This document shows positions 17,871 through 27,742 of a DNA stretch of 64,000 bases, piece by piece. A model generated the notes under the pieces. That model ran no database searches. It was not told the DNA's origin and worked only from the letters and a program-made list of their open reading frames with translations. A program made the translations under genes and the position numbers. The DNA comes from Croceifilum oryzae. Its GTDB lineage: Bacteria > Bacillota > Bacilli > Thermoactinomycetales > Thermoactinomycetaceae. The stretch spans positions 88,129 to 152,128 of the forward strand of contig NZ_JAUSUV010000009.1 of the NCBI RefSeq assembly GCF_030814315.1, given 5' to 3'. Each line of letters opens with the position of its first letter. The stretch's first letter is position 1.

Positions 17871-17883
17871 GGATTCATCAGAA

Positions 17884-17916
17884 AAAGGTACCCACAGAGC
17901 AATGTGGGTACCTTTT
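17884..17916 (+). terminator. Terminator of the binding-protein gene
   Basis: AAGGTACCCACA and TGTGGGTACCTT form a 12-bp perfect stem with a six-base loop, followed by TTTATC, directly after the stop codon. Confidence 0.92.
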
Positions 17917-17945
17917 ATCATATCTCGCTTTCCATTCACTTATTA

Positions 17946-17992
17946 GAAAAGCCAGCTCCTCTCGCTTGTAGGCGATTGGGCTGGCTTCCTTT
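17946..17992 (-). terminator. Terminator of the nucleoside catabolism operon
   Basis: On the - strand AAGCCAGCC and GAGCTGGCTT arms close a hairpin followed by TTCTAATA, seven bases after the pdp stop codon. Confidence 0.7.
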
Positions 17993-17998
17993 ACGTAT

Positions 17999-19324
17999 TT
18001 ATACTTTTTGCACACCATCTTCTGTAACAATGCAACGTATCAATGCAGGTTCTTGAACTTGCTCAGAATCAATCTGGATCGCTTGACGCAGACGAGACTG
18101 TACCTCATCAAGGTTATCTTTTGCGTTCACATAAAGGGTTGCGATCGCTTCCTTGTCAGAAACCGAATCGCCCACTTTCTTATGAAGCACGATACCTACT
18201 GCGTAATCGATCACATCATCTTTCGTTTCACGACCAGCGCCTAATCTCATGGCACAGAGACCCACTTCTTCAGCGAGAATACGTTGTACAAATCCAGATT
18301 TCTCAGCGAGGACTTGGATTTTCTCTGCTGGTTGCGGAAGAAGTTCAGGATGATCGACGATCTCTGCATTTCCGTGTTGCCCTTTAATAAACTCACGGAA
18401 CTTCGCAAGGGCACTACCGTCCTTCACAACACCCTCTAGCAAACTACGTGCTTCTTCAGTTGTTTTCGCACGACCTGCAAGGATCAGCATCTGAGAACCG
18501 AGGACAAGCCCTAACTCGTGAAGATCTTCCGGACCTTCTCCTTTAAGGGTATCGATCGCTTCCTTTACTTCAACAGCATTTCCGATCGCATAACCTAATG
18601 GTTGGCTCATGTCACTGATAACAGCGATTGTTTTTCGGCCTACTTGCTTTCCGATTGCCACCATCGCTTCTGCTAGTTTAATCGCATCTGCTTCCTCTTT
18701 CATAAAAGCACCGTCACCGGTTTTTACATCGAGAACAATCGCGTCTGCACCCGATGCAATCTTTTTACTCATAATCGAACTCGCAATGAGGGGAATGGAG
18801 TCAACCGTTCCTGTTACATCGCGAAGGGCGTAAAGCTTCTTATCCGCAGGTGTTAAGTTTGCTGTTTGGCCCACTACGGCTACTTTGCTGTTATTCACTA
18901 GCTGGATAAACTCTTCAATGTCAAGCTCCGTAGAAAACCCTTGGATCGCATCTAACTTATCGATAGTTCCACCTGTATGCCCGAGTCCTCGTCCAGAGAG
19001 CTTCGCTACTGGAACACCTGTAGCTGCTACGAGTGGGACCAATGTTAAAGTAGTCGTATCCCCTACGCCACCTGTGCTATGTTTATCTACTTTGATTCCA
19101 TTAATCTTAGAAAGATCAACTTGTTCACCAGACTCTACCATTGCCATGGTGAGGTCTGCCGTTTCTCGGTCTGTCATCCCTTTGAAGAAGATTGCCATAG
19201 CAAACGAAGACATCTGATAATCTGGGATTTCTCCCGCAGAAAAACCTTCTACAAGAAAACGAATTTCTTCTGTCGATAATTCGTGTCCATCCCGTTTTTT
19301 GCGAATTAAAGAAACTGTGTCCAT
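17999..19324 (-). CDS. pdp: Pyrimidine-nucleoside phosphorylase
   Basis: Cleaves uridine and thymidine with phosphate to base and (deoxy)ribose 1-phosphate. The 441-residue protein begins with the all-alpha domain ([20 protein letters not shown]), has the phosphate-binding [15 protein letters not shown] near residue 82, and the family signature [17 protein letters not shown] near 108. It is the last gene of the cluster deoB, two purine nucleoside phosphorylases, pdp; DeoB takes the sugar phosphate onward. Start AGAGGTGTAAG-ATG is well supported. Confidence 0.96.
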   Translation of the reverse strand: MDTVSLIRKKRDGHELSTEEIRFLVEGFSAGEIPDYQMSSFAMAIFFKGMTDRETADLTMAMVESGEQVDLSKINGIKVDKHSTGGVGDTTTLTLVPLVAATGVPVAKLSGRGLGHTGGTIDKLDAIQGFSTELDIEEFIQLVNNSKVAVVGQTANLTPADKKLYALRDVTGTVDSIPLIASSIMSKKIASGADAIVLDVKTGDGAFMKEEADAIKLAEAMVAIGKQVGRKTIAVISDMSQPLGYAIGNAVEVKEAIDTLKGEGPEDLHELGLVLGSQMLILAGRAKTTEEARSLLEGVVKDGSALAKFREFIKGQHGNAEIVDHPELLPQPAEKIQVLAEKSGFVQRILAEEVGLCAMRLGAGRETKDDVIDYAVGIVLHKKVGDSVSDKEAIATLYVNAKDNLDEVQSRLRQAIQIDSEQVQEPALIRCIVTEDGVQKV

Positions 19325-19328
19325 CCAC

Positions 19329-20147
19329 TTACACCTCTTTTAAAATTCCCTGAACCAAATTCATGAAGATTGGTTTGGTACGATTTGCTACTTCTACTAC
19401 TTGTTCATGAGTAAGCGGTTCGAGTGCTTCTCCAATCGCCATGTCCGTGATACAAGTGATCCCTAGCACCTTCATCCCTGCATGACGGGCTACGATTACC
19501 TCTGGGACAGTCGACATCCCGATCGCATCTCCACCCATATTACGTAACATAATCAGCTCTGCCGGTGTCATATAAGCTGGGCCACTAATACCAGCATATA
19601 CCCCTTGTTGAACGGTAACGCCTAGATCGGTCGCTACACGCTTCGCTACCTGCACTAATTCCGGGGTATAGGCAGTCGACATATCTGGGAAACGAGGACC
19701 TAGTTCCGCAAAATTAGGACCGATCAATGGATTGGAACCAGTCATATTAATATGATCCGTAATAAGCATGAGATCCCCTGCATGGAAATCTGCATTCATC
19801 CCACCTGCTGCGTTGGTTACGAGCACCGTTTCAACTCCGAGCGCTTTCATCACACGCACTGGGAAGGTTACATCTTGTTGGCTGTAGCCTTCATAGAAAT
19901 GAAAACGACCTTGCATCGCGATGACTTGCTTACCTGCCAAAGTACCTAACACTAACTGCCCTGCATGACCTTCTACTGTGGATACAGGAAAATGAGGTAC
20001 TTCATCATATTTGATCGTAATTTTATTTTCTACCTTATCTGCCAGATCACCTAAGCCAGAACCGAGGATCAACCCAATTTGATAAGTTTGATTTGTTTTG
20101 CTTGAGATAAACTCTTTCGCCTCTTGGATAAGTTGGATCATATTCAT
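19329..20147 (-). CDS. punA: Purine-nucleoside phosphorylase (copy A)
   Basis: A trimeric-type (PunA/DeoD2-like) purine nucleoside phosphorylase of 272 residues that splits inosine and guanosine phosphorolytically. Visible motifs are [12 protein letters not shown] (phosphate loop), [34 protein letters not shown], and [17 protein letters not shown] near residue 200. It is adjacent to and closely similar to the 20172-20993 gene, so the two look like a tandem duplication. AGGTGC precedes the ATG. Confidence 0.94.
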   Translation of the reverse strand: MNMIQLIQEAKEFISSKTNQTYQIGLILGSGLGDLADKVENKITIKYDEVPHFPVSTVEGHAGQLVLGTLAGKQVIAMQGRFHFYEGYSQQDVTFPVRVMKALGVETVLVTNAAGGMNADFHAGDLMLITDHINMTGSNPLIGPNFAELGPRFPDMSTAYTPELVQVAKRVATDLGVTVQQGVYAGISGPAYMTPAELIMLRNMGGDAIGMSTVPEVIVARHAGMKVLGITCITDMAIGEALEPLTHEQVVEVANRTKPIFMNLVQGILKEV

Positions 20148-20171
20148 CGTTGCACCTCGAAATGTAAGATT

Positions 20172-20993
20172 TTAGATGTTGCGCAAGATCCCTTTTACCA
20201 GATTAATAAACTGAGATCTTACTAGCTCTGTTGTCTCCATAACTTCATCGTGGGAAAGAGGTTGCTCTAAGATTCCTGCTGCCATGTTGCTAATGCAGGA
20301 GATACCTAAGCAACGAATCCCAGCGTGACGAGCAACAATTACTTCAGGCACAGTTGACATTCCAATCGCATCTCCACCTAGAAAACGGCACATACGAATC
20401 TCTGCTGGCGTTTCATAAGTAGGGCCAAGAAGTCCGATATATACACCTTCTTGGAATTTCACTCCCTGCTCTATTGCCACTTTGCGAGCCATTTCACGTA
20501 GCTCTGGATCATATGCAGTCGACATATCTGGGAAACGTACCCCTTGCTCTGGATCGTTAGGCCCGATCAATGGGTTTTGGAACGTCATGTTGATGTGATC
20601 CTTAATGAGCATAAGGTCACCAGGTTCATAGGAAGTATTCACTCCACCAGCCGCGTTAGTTACGATGATCTTTTCGACTCCTAACTCTTTCATCACACGA
20701 ATGGGGAAGGTTACCGATGTTAATGGATGTCCTTCATATAGATGAAAACGACCCGCCATTACTAATACCGGTTGATCTTCTAATGTACCTACCACTAGCT
20801 CACCAGCATGCCCCTCTACTGTAGATTGTGGAAAATGAGGAATATCATTGTAAGGAAGTTTCACAGGGTTTTCTACTTCACCAGCTAGTACTCCTAAACC
20901 AGAACCTAAAATAAGGCCAATTTTCGGTTGAACTTGGATTTTGGATTGAATCCATTCTGTTGCTTCTCGGATATTTGATTGATTTTGACTCAC
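20172..20993 (-). CDS. punA: Purine-nucleoside phosphorylase (copy B)
   Basis: Second purine nucleoside phosphorylase, about 273 residues. It keeps the same motifs as copy [48 protein letters not shown] and [17 protein letters not shown]. It carries GLLGPTYETPAE, the usual PNP wording, where copy A has [12 protein letters not shown]. The start is probably GTG at 20993 with AGGCGGTG upstream; ATG at 21011 is an alternative with a poorer ribosome site. It lies directly downstream of deoB. Divergence at the GPxYxTPAE loop suggests the two copies differ in specificity. Confidence 0.93.
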   Translation of the reverse strand: MSQNQSNIREATEWIQSKIQVQPKIGLILGSGLGVLAGEVENPVKLPYNDIPHFPQSTVEGHAGELVVGTLEDQPVLVMAGRFHLYEGHPLTSVTFPIRVMKELGVEKIIVTNAAGGVNTSYEPGDLMLIKDHINMTFQNPLIGPNDPEQGVRFPDMSTAYDPELREMARKVAIEQGVKFQEGVYIGLLGPTYETPAEIRMCRFLGGDAIGMSTVPEVIVARHAGIRCLGISCISNMAAGILEQPLSHDEVMETTELVRSQFINLVKGILRNI

Positions 20994-21015
20994 GTCAGCA
21001 CCGCCTATCATTTAT

Positions 21016-22191
21016 TTAAGGTAATTCTTTTAAGAAACTAGTTCCATAAGGAGAGGTTACTCCAAAGTTCTCAGCAATGGAAGCACCAATATCAGCAAAT
21101 GTTTCACGAACACCTAAATTTGTACCTTCTGTTATCGATGGACTATATACGACAAGTGGCGTATATTCACGAGTATGATCGGTTCCGTGGAAGGTTGGAT
21201 CGTTCCCATGATCCGCTGTGATAATCAAAAGATCGTCTTCGCGCAGATTTGCGAGAATCTCAGGCAAACGAGCATCAAATTCTTCTAGCGCCCGGCCGTA
21301 TCCCTCTGGATCACGTCGATGCCCAAATTTAGCATCAAAATCGACTAGATTGGCAAAAGCGAGACCGTGGAACTCCTGTTTCGCCACTGCTAACACTTGA
21401 TCTACTCCATCCATATTGTCTTTGGTATGGATCGAGCGAACAATTCCTTCTCCTGCATAGATATCGGAGATTTTACCAATCGAGATTACTTCTTTACCAG
21501 CCTCTTGCAAATGATTCAAAACAGTTTTAATAGGTGGTTTCACTGAATAATCACGACGATTGGAAGTACGTGTAAAGCTTCCTGGGCTTCCGACAAATGG
21601 ACGTGCAATCACTCGCACTACGCAATATTTCTCATCTAGCGTTAGTTCTCTTGCTACTTCACAAATTTTATATAGCTCTTCTAGTGGCACGACTTCTTCA
21701 TGCGCTGCAATCTGGAATACGCTATCCGCAGAAGTGTAAACAATGACGGCACCTGTCTTCATGTGCTCTTCACCAAATTCATCTAACACTTCTGTGCCCG
21801 AGGCAGGTTTGTTACACAAAACCTTGCGACCAATCCTTTGCTCAAACTCCTGAATCAGTTCGCTCGGAAAGCCATCTGGATAGGTTTTAAACGGAGTCTC
21901 CGTGATAATGCCCATAAATTCCCAATGACCCGTAGTGGTATCCTTACCACGTGAAACTTCTTTCATCCGAGCATAAGAAGCTTGCGGAACATCAGCAGGT
22001 AAGACCCCTTCTACTGCTTCAATATTTCCAAGTCCTAACTTCGACATATTGGGCATAGCTAATCCATTTACATGTTGTGCTATATGACCTAATGTATGAG
22101 CGCCGACATCATTATATAAATTGGCATCTGGTAATTCGCCAATTCCAACACTATCCAAGACAATGAGGAAGACACGATTGTATTTTCTCAT
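21016..22191 (-). CDS. deoB: Phosphopentomutase
   Basis: DeoB interconverts ribose 1-phosphate and ribose 5-phosphate (and the deoxy forms), feeding nucleoside sugars into central metabolism. The 391-residue protein belongs to the alkaline phosphatase superfamily; metal ligands lie in [15 protein letters not shown] at the N-terminus and in [20 protein letters not shown] near residue 325. The ATG at 22191 follows GAGAGGGGGGATTAG, better than the upstream in-frame 22209. The gene heads the deoB-punA-punA-pdp operon. Confidence 0.96.
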   Translation of the reverse strand: MRKYNRVFLIVLDSVGIGELPDANLYNDVGAHTLGHIAQHVNGLAMPNMSKLGLGNIEAVEGVLPADVPQASYARMKEVSRGKDTTTGHWEFMGIITETPFKTYPDGFPSELIQEFEQRIGRKVLCNKPASGTEVLDEFGEEHMKTGAVIVYTSADSVFQIAAHEEVVPLEELYKICEVARELTLDEKYCVVRVIARPFVGSPGSFTRTSNRRDYSVKPPIKTVLNHLQEAGKEVISIGKISDIYAGEGIVRSIHTKDNMDGVDQVLAVAKQEFHGLAFANLVDFDAKFGHRRDPEGYGRALEEFDARLPEILANLREDDLLIITADHGNDPTFHGTDHTREYTPLVVYSPSITEGTNLGVRETFADIGASIAENFGVTSPYGTSFLKELP

Positions 22192-22219
22192 GTCTAATCC
22201 CCCTCTCATATGTTGTTGA

Positions 22220-22252
22220 TAAAAAAAGAATCATCCTATTTTGTTAGGATGT
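22220..22252 (-). terminator. Terminator between yqzK and deoB
   Basis: On the - strand CATCCTAACAAAATAGGATG forms a short perfect hairpin followed by ATTCTTTTTTT, placing a transcript end between yqzK and deoB. Confidence 0.8.
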
Positions 22253-22273
22253 TTACAGAAAATCTTACTATTC

Positions 22274-22519
22274 TTATTCCCCAATCTCATAAAACCATAA
22301 CAGGCGCTCTCGGACTAGTTCGGAGAATGTCACTTGAGATGTTTGTCTACCATAGTCTGAAAATACCTTTACCGCATCGCCGATTGGTTCTTTATAGATC
22401 GAATTTGGTTCAAACATCTCGGTAAAAAAACTCATCACTTGATAGAGAAGAAGGGTGAACAAGACAAATAATAATAAAAAAGTCAGCCATTGCTTGATCC
22501 GTCTGGTGGATATAATCAT
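22274..22519 (-). CDS. yqzK: YqzK-like small membrane protein (DUF4227)
   Basis: An 81-residue protein with one membrane segment (residues about 12-32, WLTFLLLFVLFTLLLYQV) and a polar C-terminal part. Size, hydropathy and location fit YqzK/DUF4227, which lies between fur and the xerD/deoB genes in Bacillus. Function is unknown. I prefer the ATG at 22519, which has GGGGGACGAG upstream, over a GTG at 22537. No xerD gene follows here, unlike Bacillus. Confidence 0.8.
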   Translation of the reverse strand: MIISTRRIKQWLTFLLLFVLFTLLLYQVMSFFTEMFEPNSIYKEPIGDAVKVFSDYGRQTSQVTFSELVRERLLWFYEIGE

Positions 22520-22578
22520 AAGTAACTCGTCCCCCACCCATTTTTTATCAATGTATGGGTAGGAGAACTGATTTATTC

Positions 22579-23694
22579 TTATAAAACTTCTTCAAGAGGC
22601 GTGTAAGTCAAGTTCAAGCTTTCTGCAACTGCTTGATATGTACATTTTCCTTGAATTGTGTTTACACCAAGCGCCAATGGTTTACTCTCCGCTAAAGCAC
22701 GTTCTACTCCTTTATTGGCGATCTGAAGACCATAAGGAATGGTTACATTGGTTAACGCGAGCGTAGAAGTACGAGGAACCGCACCTGGCATGTTCGCCAC
22801 TGAGTAATGAACCACTCCATGTTTTACGTAAGTTGGTTCACTATGTGTGGTTACACGGTCAATCGTTTCGATCGAACCACCTTGGTCAATGGCAACGTCC
22901 ACGATAACGGAACCAGGTTGCATTTGTTTTACCATCTCTTCGGTCACCAAACGAGGGGCACGACGTCCTGGGATGAGTACCGCACCAATGAGCAGGTCTG
23001 CTTTCTTAACTGCTTCTGATAGGTTGTATGGATTGGACATCAAAGTTCGTAATTTCCCATCAAATTGATCGTCTAGTTGACGCAGACGGTCTGGGTTCAC
23101 ATCGAGGATCGTTACGTTCGCACCAAGACCCACAGCCATCTTCGCTGCATTGGTACCCACGATTCCTCCCCCTACGATTACGACCTCACCAGGAAGAACC
23201 CCCGGTACACCACCTAATAGCACGCCCTTTCCACCATGTGGCTTTTCTAAAAAAGAAGCACCAATTTGGACAGACATACGACCTGCTACTTCACTCATCG
23301 GGGTTAATAAAGGAAGAGATCTATTATCTAACTGGATAGTTTCATAAGCAATTGCCGTTACTTTCTTCTCCATGAGTGCCGCTGTTAATTCTGGCTCAGG
23401 AGCAAGATGGAGATATGTAAATAAAACAAGCCCTTCGCGGAAATATCCATATTCCGTAGGTTGTGGTTCTTTTACTTTCAAAATCATATCGGAGTTTGCC
23501 CAAACTTGTTCCGCACTGTCCACAATCTGAGCACCATGGGAAGCAAAAACCTCGTCAGTGAAACCGCTTCCAATTCCTGCATCTTTTTCTACCATAACCG
23601 AATGACCCGCCGTGATGAACGCATCTACGCCACCAGGAGTAATCGCAACCCGGTTCTCGTTGTTCTTAATTTCTCTAGGAATTCCAATTCTCAT
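22579..23694 (-). CDS. ald: Alanine dehydrogenase
   Basis: Catalyses NAD-dependent oxidative deamination of L-alanine to pyruvate and ammonia; important in Bacillus for sporulation and alanine use. The 371-residue protein starts [20 protein letters not shown], carries the catalytic-region Lys and His in [14 protein letters not shown] and [14 protein letters not shown], and the NAD fold [20 protein letters not shown] near residue 162. AAGGAGGTTCATT precedes the ATG. It stands as a single gene between fur and yqzK. Confidence 0.97.
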   Translation of the reverse strand: MRIGIPREIKNNENRVAITPGGVDAFITAGHSVMVEKDAGIGSGFTDEVFASHGAQIVDSAEQVWANSDMILKVKEPQPTEYGYFREGLVLFTYLHLAPEPELTAALMEKKVTAIAYETIQLDNRSLPLLTPMSEVAGRMSVQIGASFLEKPHGGKGVLLGGVPGVLPGEVVIVGGGIVGTNAAKMAVGLGANVTILDVNPDRLRQLDDQFDGKLRTLMSNPYNLSEAVKKADLLIGAVLIPGRRAPRLVTEEMVKQMQPGSVIVDVAIDQGGSIETIDRVTTHSEPTYVKHGVVHYSVANMPGAVPRTSTLALTNVTIPYGLQIANKGVERALAESKPLALGVNTIQGKCTYQAVAESLNLTYTPLEEVL

Positions 23695-23763
23695 AATGAA
23701 CCTCCTTCAGCATCAAACCTATCTTAACACTTTCCAATTGTACTTAAAACCTAAAAATCACCA

Positions 23764-23795
23764 AAAAGAAGTGAGAGCCATTACTAGCATCTCAC
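23764..23795 (-). terminator. Hairpin at the end of fur
   Basis: GTGAGATGCTAGTAATGGCTCTCAC closes a stem (GTGAGA/TCTCAC with further internal pairing) that overlaps the fur stop codon and is followed by TTCTTTTTGG on the - strand. Confidence 0.6.
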
Positions 23796-24271
23796 GTTAC
23801 TTTCGAACCTATTAATTTTTTTGGATCAATTGCCTGACCTTTGCAACGATAACAAATTCCGTGGAACGTCAAACGATGATCCAAAATTTGAAAATGGAAC
23901 TCCCGCTCGACCCGCTGTTCAATAGACCCCAGTAAATCTTCCATAATCTCATCAACAGAGCCACAATTTAAACACATTAAGTGATGATGGTGATGTTCAG
24001 CTCCCTCAGCACGAAACTCATATCGGGTCACACCATCACCAAAGTTCAGCTTATGAATGATGTGAAGATCGCTAAGTAGTTCCAACGTACGATAAACGGT
24101 CGCAAGCCCAATCTCAGGTGCCTTGTCCTTCACCAACAGGTAAACATCCTCTGCGCTCAAATGATCATCTTCATTTTCAAGTAAAACACGCACAGTCGCT
24201 TCCCGTTGGGGGGTTAGTTTATAATTGTGGGCGGATAATTGTTGTTTAATTTGATTTACTCGTTTTTCCAC
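23792..24271 (-). CDS. fur: Ferric uptake regulator Fur
   Basis: A Fur-family repressor of about 159 residues. The winged helix lies at residues 10-80 (LTPQREATVRVLLENEDDHL, IGLATVYRTLELL), followed by the metal-sensing region with GAEHHHHHLMCLNCG and the second Cys pair ICYRCKG. The His-rich segment and both CxxC pairs fit Fur rather than PerR or Zur, but paralogues cannot be fully separated by eye. I favour the GTG at 24271, seven bases after GAGGGGG, over the GTG at 24277. It probably acts on the boxes at 16825-16882. Confidence 0.88.
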   Translation of the reverse strand: MEKRVNQIKQQLSAHNYKLTPQREATVRVLLENEDDHLSAEDVYLLVKDKAPEIGLATVYRTLELLSDLHIIHKLNFGDGVTRYEFRAEGAEHHHHHLMCLNCGSVDEIMEDLLGSIEQRVEREFHFQILDHRLTFHGICYRCKGQAIDPKKLIGSKVT

Positions 24272-24362
24272 ATCCACACCCCCCTCAATCTACTCAACAT
24301 TATATGAGAGATATACGGGAAAAGTCAAACCAACTAAAAGAGATTATCACATAATAATTACT

Positions 24363-25031
24363 TTAAACTAAAGAGAAATGTGGCAACATAAAAGCAAGTT
24401 CAGGCAGTGATCCTCTCATGATCATCGGTGAGAGATACGCCTCAACAAGAGAAGAGATCATCATGAGACACGCCATCATCACGACAACTCCACAATACGA
24501 AACAAATTTGGGATAAAGCGAACCTCGATGCGCAATAATATGATTTTTTACTAAGTCTACGGAGAAGTAAACTCCCACTACCGAGACAATCATCATAGCA
24601 GGAATCACAAACAGATTCGTAGGCACGATAGAAACAAAAGCAAACCATAATCCGGTCCATGAAAACTGTTGAACAAGAAAGCCAACTGTAAAGCCAATCA
24701 CCATTCCTTTAAAGAACAAAAAGAGGCATAAAATAGGGATTCCGATCACTGATAAACCTAATAACCACATCAGGCCAATTGTTTTCAAATGCTCTCCGAT
24801 CGAATGTTGTAGGGCAACTTCGGAATCAGCAATACTCCCTCTCCCTAGTTCTTTAAAAAAGTGTCCCAAATAACTAGATAGTCCCGTACGTTGTGTGGCA
24901 GTCAACATGTTTACGATAACCGCTCCAAAGACAACCCCTGTCAAAAACAAGACGACTACAAAAATATAGAGCGATTTTTGGCTCTGTACATGAGCTTGTA
25001 TAGCTTGACTCCAGTAATGTTTTCTTCCCAT
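24363..25031 (-). CDS. spoIIM: Stage II sporulation protein M
   Basis: SpoIIM is a membrane protein of the SpoIIDMP machine, which drives peptidoglycan remodelling during engulfment. The 222-residue product has five predicted membrane segments (residues about 22-45, 82-100, 107-125, 135-155, 185-205) and the GLMWLLGLSVIGIPILCLFL block typical of the family. AGGAGGACGGATCA precedes the ATG. It lies just upstream of fur, close to the Bacillus arrangement. Confidence 0.92.
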   Translation of the reverse strand: MGRKHYWSQAIQAHVQSQKSLYIFVVVLFLTGVVFGAVIVNMLTATQRTGLSSYLGHFFKELGRGSIADSEVALQHSIGEHLKTIGLMWLLGLSVIGIPILCLFLFFKGMVIGFTVGFLVQQFSWTGLWFAFVSIVPTNLFVIPAMMIVSVVGVYFSVDLVKNHIIAHRGSLYPKFVSYCGVVVMMACLMMISSLVEAYLSPMIMRGSLPELAFMLPHFSLV

Positions 25032-25146
25032 TGATCCGTCCTCCTCACTCTCTTAAAACAATTCTATGAGAGAAATGAGAGAGATATGATCAATTTAATA
25101 GATTTGCAAGATAGCTGACCTTGAAGACTGCTTATTGATGAAAACC

Positions 25147-25189
25147 AGAAGAGTCGCAAGTGTGATAATTCAAACTTGCGACTCTTCTG
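25147..25189 (-). terminator. Strong hairpin terminator
   Basis: AGAAGAGTCGCAAGT and ACTTGCGACTCTTCT form a 15-bp perfect stem with a 12-base loop, 25 bases after the stop codon of the 25214-25771 gene. Confidence 0.88.
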
Positions 25190-25213
25190 TAAACCGGATT
25201 AATATTCTGTTTG

Positions 25214-25771
25214 TTATGACGGGAAATAATAATTATTATTTAACAAGGACCCCGTATAATAAGTAAATGCGGCCGCAATCGAACTCATCAGACCTGGTGC
25301 ATCCATAGTAGAAGACCATCCATATGTATAGGCAATTTGTGCAAAAACAAAGGGAAACCCAACCGTAAAGAGCAAGATCACTTTGGCACACCAGCCACAA
25401 AGCAATAGATTTTTACGGTACATCACACCCAAAAGGGCATTAATCGCAAAGATGGCCATAAGTACAAACTCTAATCGAACATCCACATATGCTTTTCCTA
25501 AAAACATAATTCCAAAAAAACAAGCAACGTACACTTGACCCAAAATCATCAAGATACTAACTCGTCTCGTATAAAGTTGATACATGACTACAATGATATT
25601 ATTTACAAGTACACAGCAACCTAATCCAATTACCACGGCTACCCAAAAGTCCGACCAATCATAGATCGACGCTAATAATACACCAAAAGTTAGCGGTAGT
25701 AAAAATAGAACCCAAGAGTAAAGCGTATATCGAGTTGCTGTGAGTGGAATGTGTCCTTCTGTGTGATTCAT
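25214..25771 (-). CDS. Multi-pass membrane protein of unknown function
   Basis: About 185 residues with five or six hydrophobic segments (residues roughly 17-40, 45-65, 72-92, 97-115, 122-145 and a weaker last one). A CGWC motif occurs in LLLCGWCAKVILLF. I do not recognise a family. The ATG at 25771 has AGAGGTGATG at a good distance; GTG/ATG codons at 25780/25777 are possible but sit too close to it. It is monocistronic, with its own terminator, between spoIIM and the endoQ-nudF operon. Confidence 0.75.
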   Translation of the reverse strand: MNHTEGHIPLTATRYTLYSWVLFLLPLTFGVLLASIYDWSDFWVAVVIGLGCCVLVNNIIVVMYQLYTRRVSILMILGQVYVACFFGIMFLGKAYVDVRLEFVLMAIFAINALLGVMYRKNLLLCGWCAKVILLFTVGFPFVFAQIAYTYGWSSTMDAPGLMSSIAAAFTYYTGSLLNNNYYFPS

Positions 25772-25856
25772 CCACATCACCTCTTCTATCCCTAGTGAAA
25801 GAACATGATTTAACAGAATAATTGTATTATATCATTTTTACTAGAGAAAAGTGGAA

Positions 25857-25896
25857 TGAATTTGGAGAATCGAAATAATTTCGTCCTCCAAATTCA
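25857..25896 (-). terminator. Terminator of the nudF-endoQ operon
   Basis: GAATTTGGAG...CTCCAAATTC arms with inner ACGAAAT/ATTTCG pairing form a long hairpin that begins at the stop codon of the EndoQ gene; a TT-rich tail follows. Confidence 0.75.
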
Positions 25897-27078
25897 TCTA
25901 AAAACCGATTGCTTCAGTTTTCCATACGTTCCCCCACCACCTTCGACTAAATCTACCATTCCTTTCCTAGACAAGTCGATATAATGAGCGATTCGATCCC
26001 CCACAACACTTTGTAAATCGTTTAACTTAGCTCGATGAAGGATATTCATCTCCGTTCCAAATACAGAAAGCAGACGATCAATCGTTTTCTTCCCTACGCC
26101 CGGTAGAAACTCCAAGGGAATTTGATGAATATAAAGGGGTCTATGATCTGGATGTTGCACAGACTGATCCGCAAGCTGGGCAATTCGATCCGCTACTCCT
26201 AAAACCGTTTGTACATGCCTACAGCTAGGACAAATCCATTTGCCTTTATCCATCGGTATGGCTTGCTGACACTGGTCACAAATCGTTTGATAGTACTTAC
26301 CTAATTTGGGACTCAGCCCATAGTTGGTCATCACTTTACGTTGATCGATTCGAAAGAGAGCCCGCTTCATCTCCAGAAAAGAAGCTTCGGCAACATGAAA
26401 TTCATTGTATTCTCTTGCTATCTTAGGGAGCGAGTGAGCATCGGAGTTAGAGACAAATGTGAGAGACTGTAACTCGGAAATTTGATCTGCTACATTTGTA
26501 TCCGCACTTAATCCTAACTCCACTCCTGCAATATCAGAAAGAGGGAACAGCGATTCTAGTGAGTAACTAGCACTCCCATACACACTTTTAAAAGGGGTAA
26601 ATATATGAGCTGGGATTAAAAATCCATCTAATTCTTTTATTTTTTCTAGCAAGACAGAAGGATGTACATAAAGGCGCTGTGTACTTAATTGTACATTTTT
26701 CATATATCCACTCAACCAAAGACTTAACTCCTTCATTTGATCAAGTTTCGGTACGTACACAAGCACATGAAACAGCCCATGATCCCCGCGCAACTCTAAC
26801 TCTGCCCCTAGCAAACAGGTCGTCTGTCCGTAGATAATCCCGCCATCTGAATGCTCTCGAAAGATCCCTGATCCAATCCCCTCTTGAATTTCTTCTAAAA
26901 CAGGAGGAGACTGAGCATCAATGATTCCAATGCATTGAAGACCTTTCCGATCGGAAGCTTCTTGAAGGATATTCCGAAACGTTAAGTTTTGAGCAGCCGA
27001 TATTTTGACCGGTTTATTTGTTTGCGTTCGACCAATATGAATATGCAAATCCGCAAATAGGTTCGTTAAAACAGTCAT
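25894..27078 (-). CDS. Endonuclease Q family PHP-domain DNA repair protein
   Basis: The 394-residue protein has an N-terminal PHP hydrolase domain (DLHIHIGR near residue 11, later FVSNSDAHSLP), a zinc finger (CDQCQQAIPMDKGKWICPSC, about residues 270-290), and a C-terminal helix-hairpin-helix (EFLPGVGKKTIDRLL). This is the layout of EndoQ, which nicks DNA 5' of deaminated bases; bacterial copies occur near nudF in Bacillus (YqxK). The ATG at 27078 overlaps the nudF stop by four bases, which decides it over 27102. Confidence 0.88.
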   Translation of the reverse strand: MTVLTNLFADLHIHIGRTQTNKPVKISAAQNLTFRNILQEASDRKGLQCIGIIDAQSPPVLEEIQEGIGSGIFREHSDGGIIYGQTTCLLGAELELRGDHGLFHVLVYVPKLDQMKELSLWLSGYMKNVQLSTQRLYVHPSVLLEKIKELDGFLIPAHIFTPFKSVYGSASYSLESLFPLSDIAGVELGLSADTNVADQISELQSLTFVSNSDAHSLPKIAREYNEFHVAEASFLEMKRALFRIDQRKVMTNYGLSPKLGKYYQTICDQCQQAIPMDKGKWICPSCRHVQTVLGVADRIAQLADQSVQHPDHRPLYIHQIPLEFLPGVGKKTIDRLLSVFGTEMNILHRAKLNDLQSVVGDRIAHYIDLSRKGMVDLVEGGGGTYGKLKQSVFR

Positions 27079-27617
27079 GACTGGTGTTGTTGGTTCTGCC
27101 AAAATAAGATAGCTGCTACGGTTTTTGCATCACAAATATCTCCACGTGAGATAGCCTGAAGGCATTCTGGAAGCGTCCACTCTACCAGCTCCACAAACTC
27201 ATCTTCATCTAGGTTTACTTGCCCTTTGCTTAACTCATCCGCTTGATAGAGATGGAGATATTCATCCGCAAATCCTGGAGATGTGTAGAATGAGACCAAG
27301 TGATCCCATTTCTCTGCACGATAGCCTGTCTCTTCCTCTAGTTCACGCTCTGCACAAACTTGTGGATCTTCTCCGGATTCTCTCTTACCTGCTGGGATTT
27401 CATAAATCGTCTTTTCCAATGGCTTTCGAAATTGACGTACTAAAATGATGCGATCTTCTGGCGTAATGGCTACAACGGCTACTGCTCCAGGATGCTTCAC
27501 AATTTCTCTATTTGAAGTGTTTCCATTTGGCAATTCAACCTCGTCAACTTGGAGAGAAATGACTCTACCTTTAAAAATAGATTGAGTCGAAATCGTTTTT
27601 TCCTCTAAATTCCTCAT
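27075..27617 (-). CDS. nudF: ADP-ribose pyrophosphatase
   Basis: A Nudix hydrolase that splits ADP-ribose to AMP and ribose 5-phosphate. The 180-residue protein has the family start (TISTQSIFKGRVISLQVDEV), VRQFRKPLEKTIYEIPAG, and the Nudix box GKRESGEDPQVCAERELEEE, complete with the REL-EE core. It is translationally coupled to the EndoQ gene by an ATGA overlap. A divergent mciZ-like gene lies upstream, as in Bacillus subtilis. Confidence 0.95.
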   Translation of the reverse strand: MRNLEEKTISTQSIFKGRVISLQVDEVELPNGNTSNREIVKHPGAVAVVAITPEDRIILVRQFRKPLEKTIYEIPAGKRESGEDPQVCAERELEEETGYRAEKWDHLVSFYTSPGFADEYLHLYQADELSKGQVNLDEDEFVELVEWTLPECLQAISRGDICDAKTVAAILFWQNQQHQS

Positions 27618-27742
27618 GCAATCGCAACCTTTCGGCTCTTAATATTCCTCTATTATACACAAAAATATATTTCAAAAAGGGTATATTTCCTTCGGTTTTA
27701 GCGTATCCCGTTAGAAAAGACTTTTATTAAGGGTGCGAAGAT

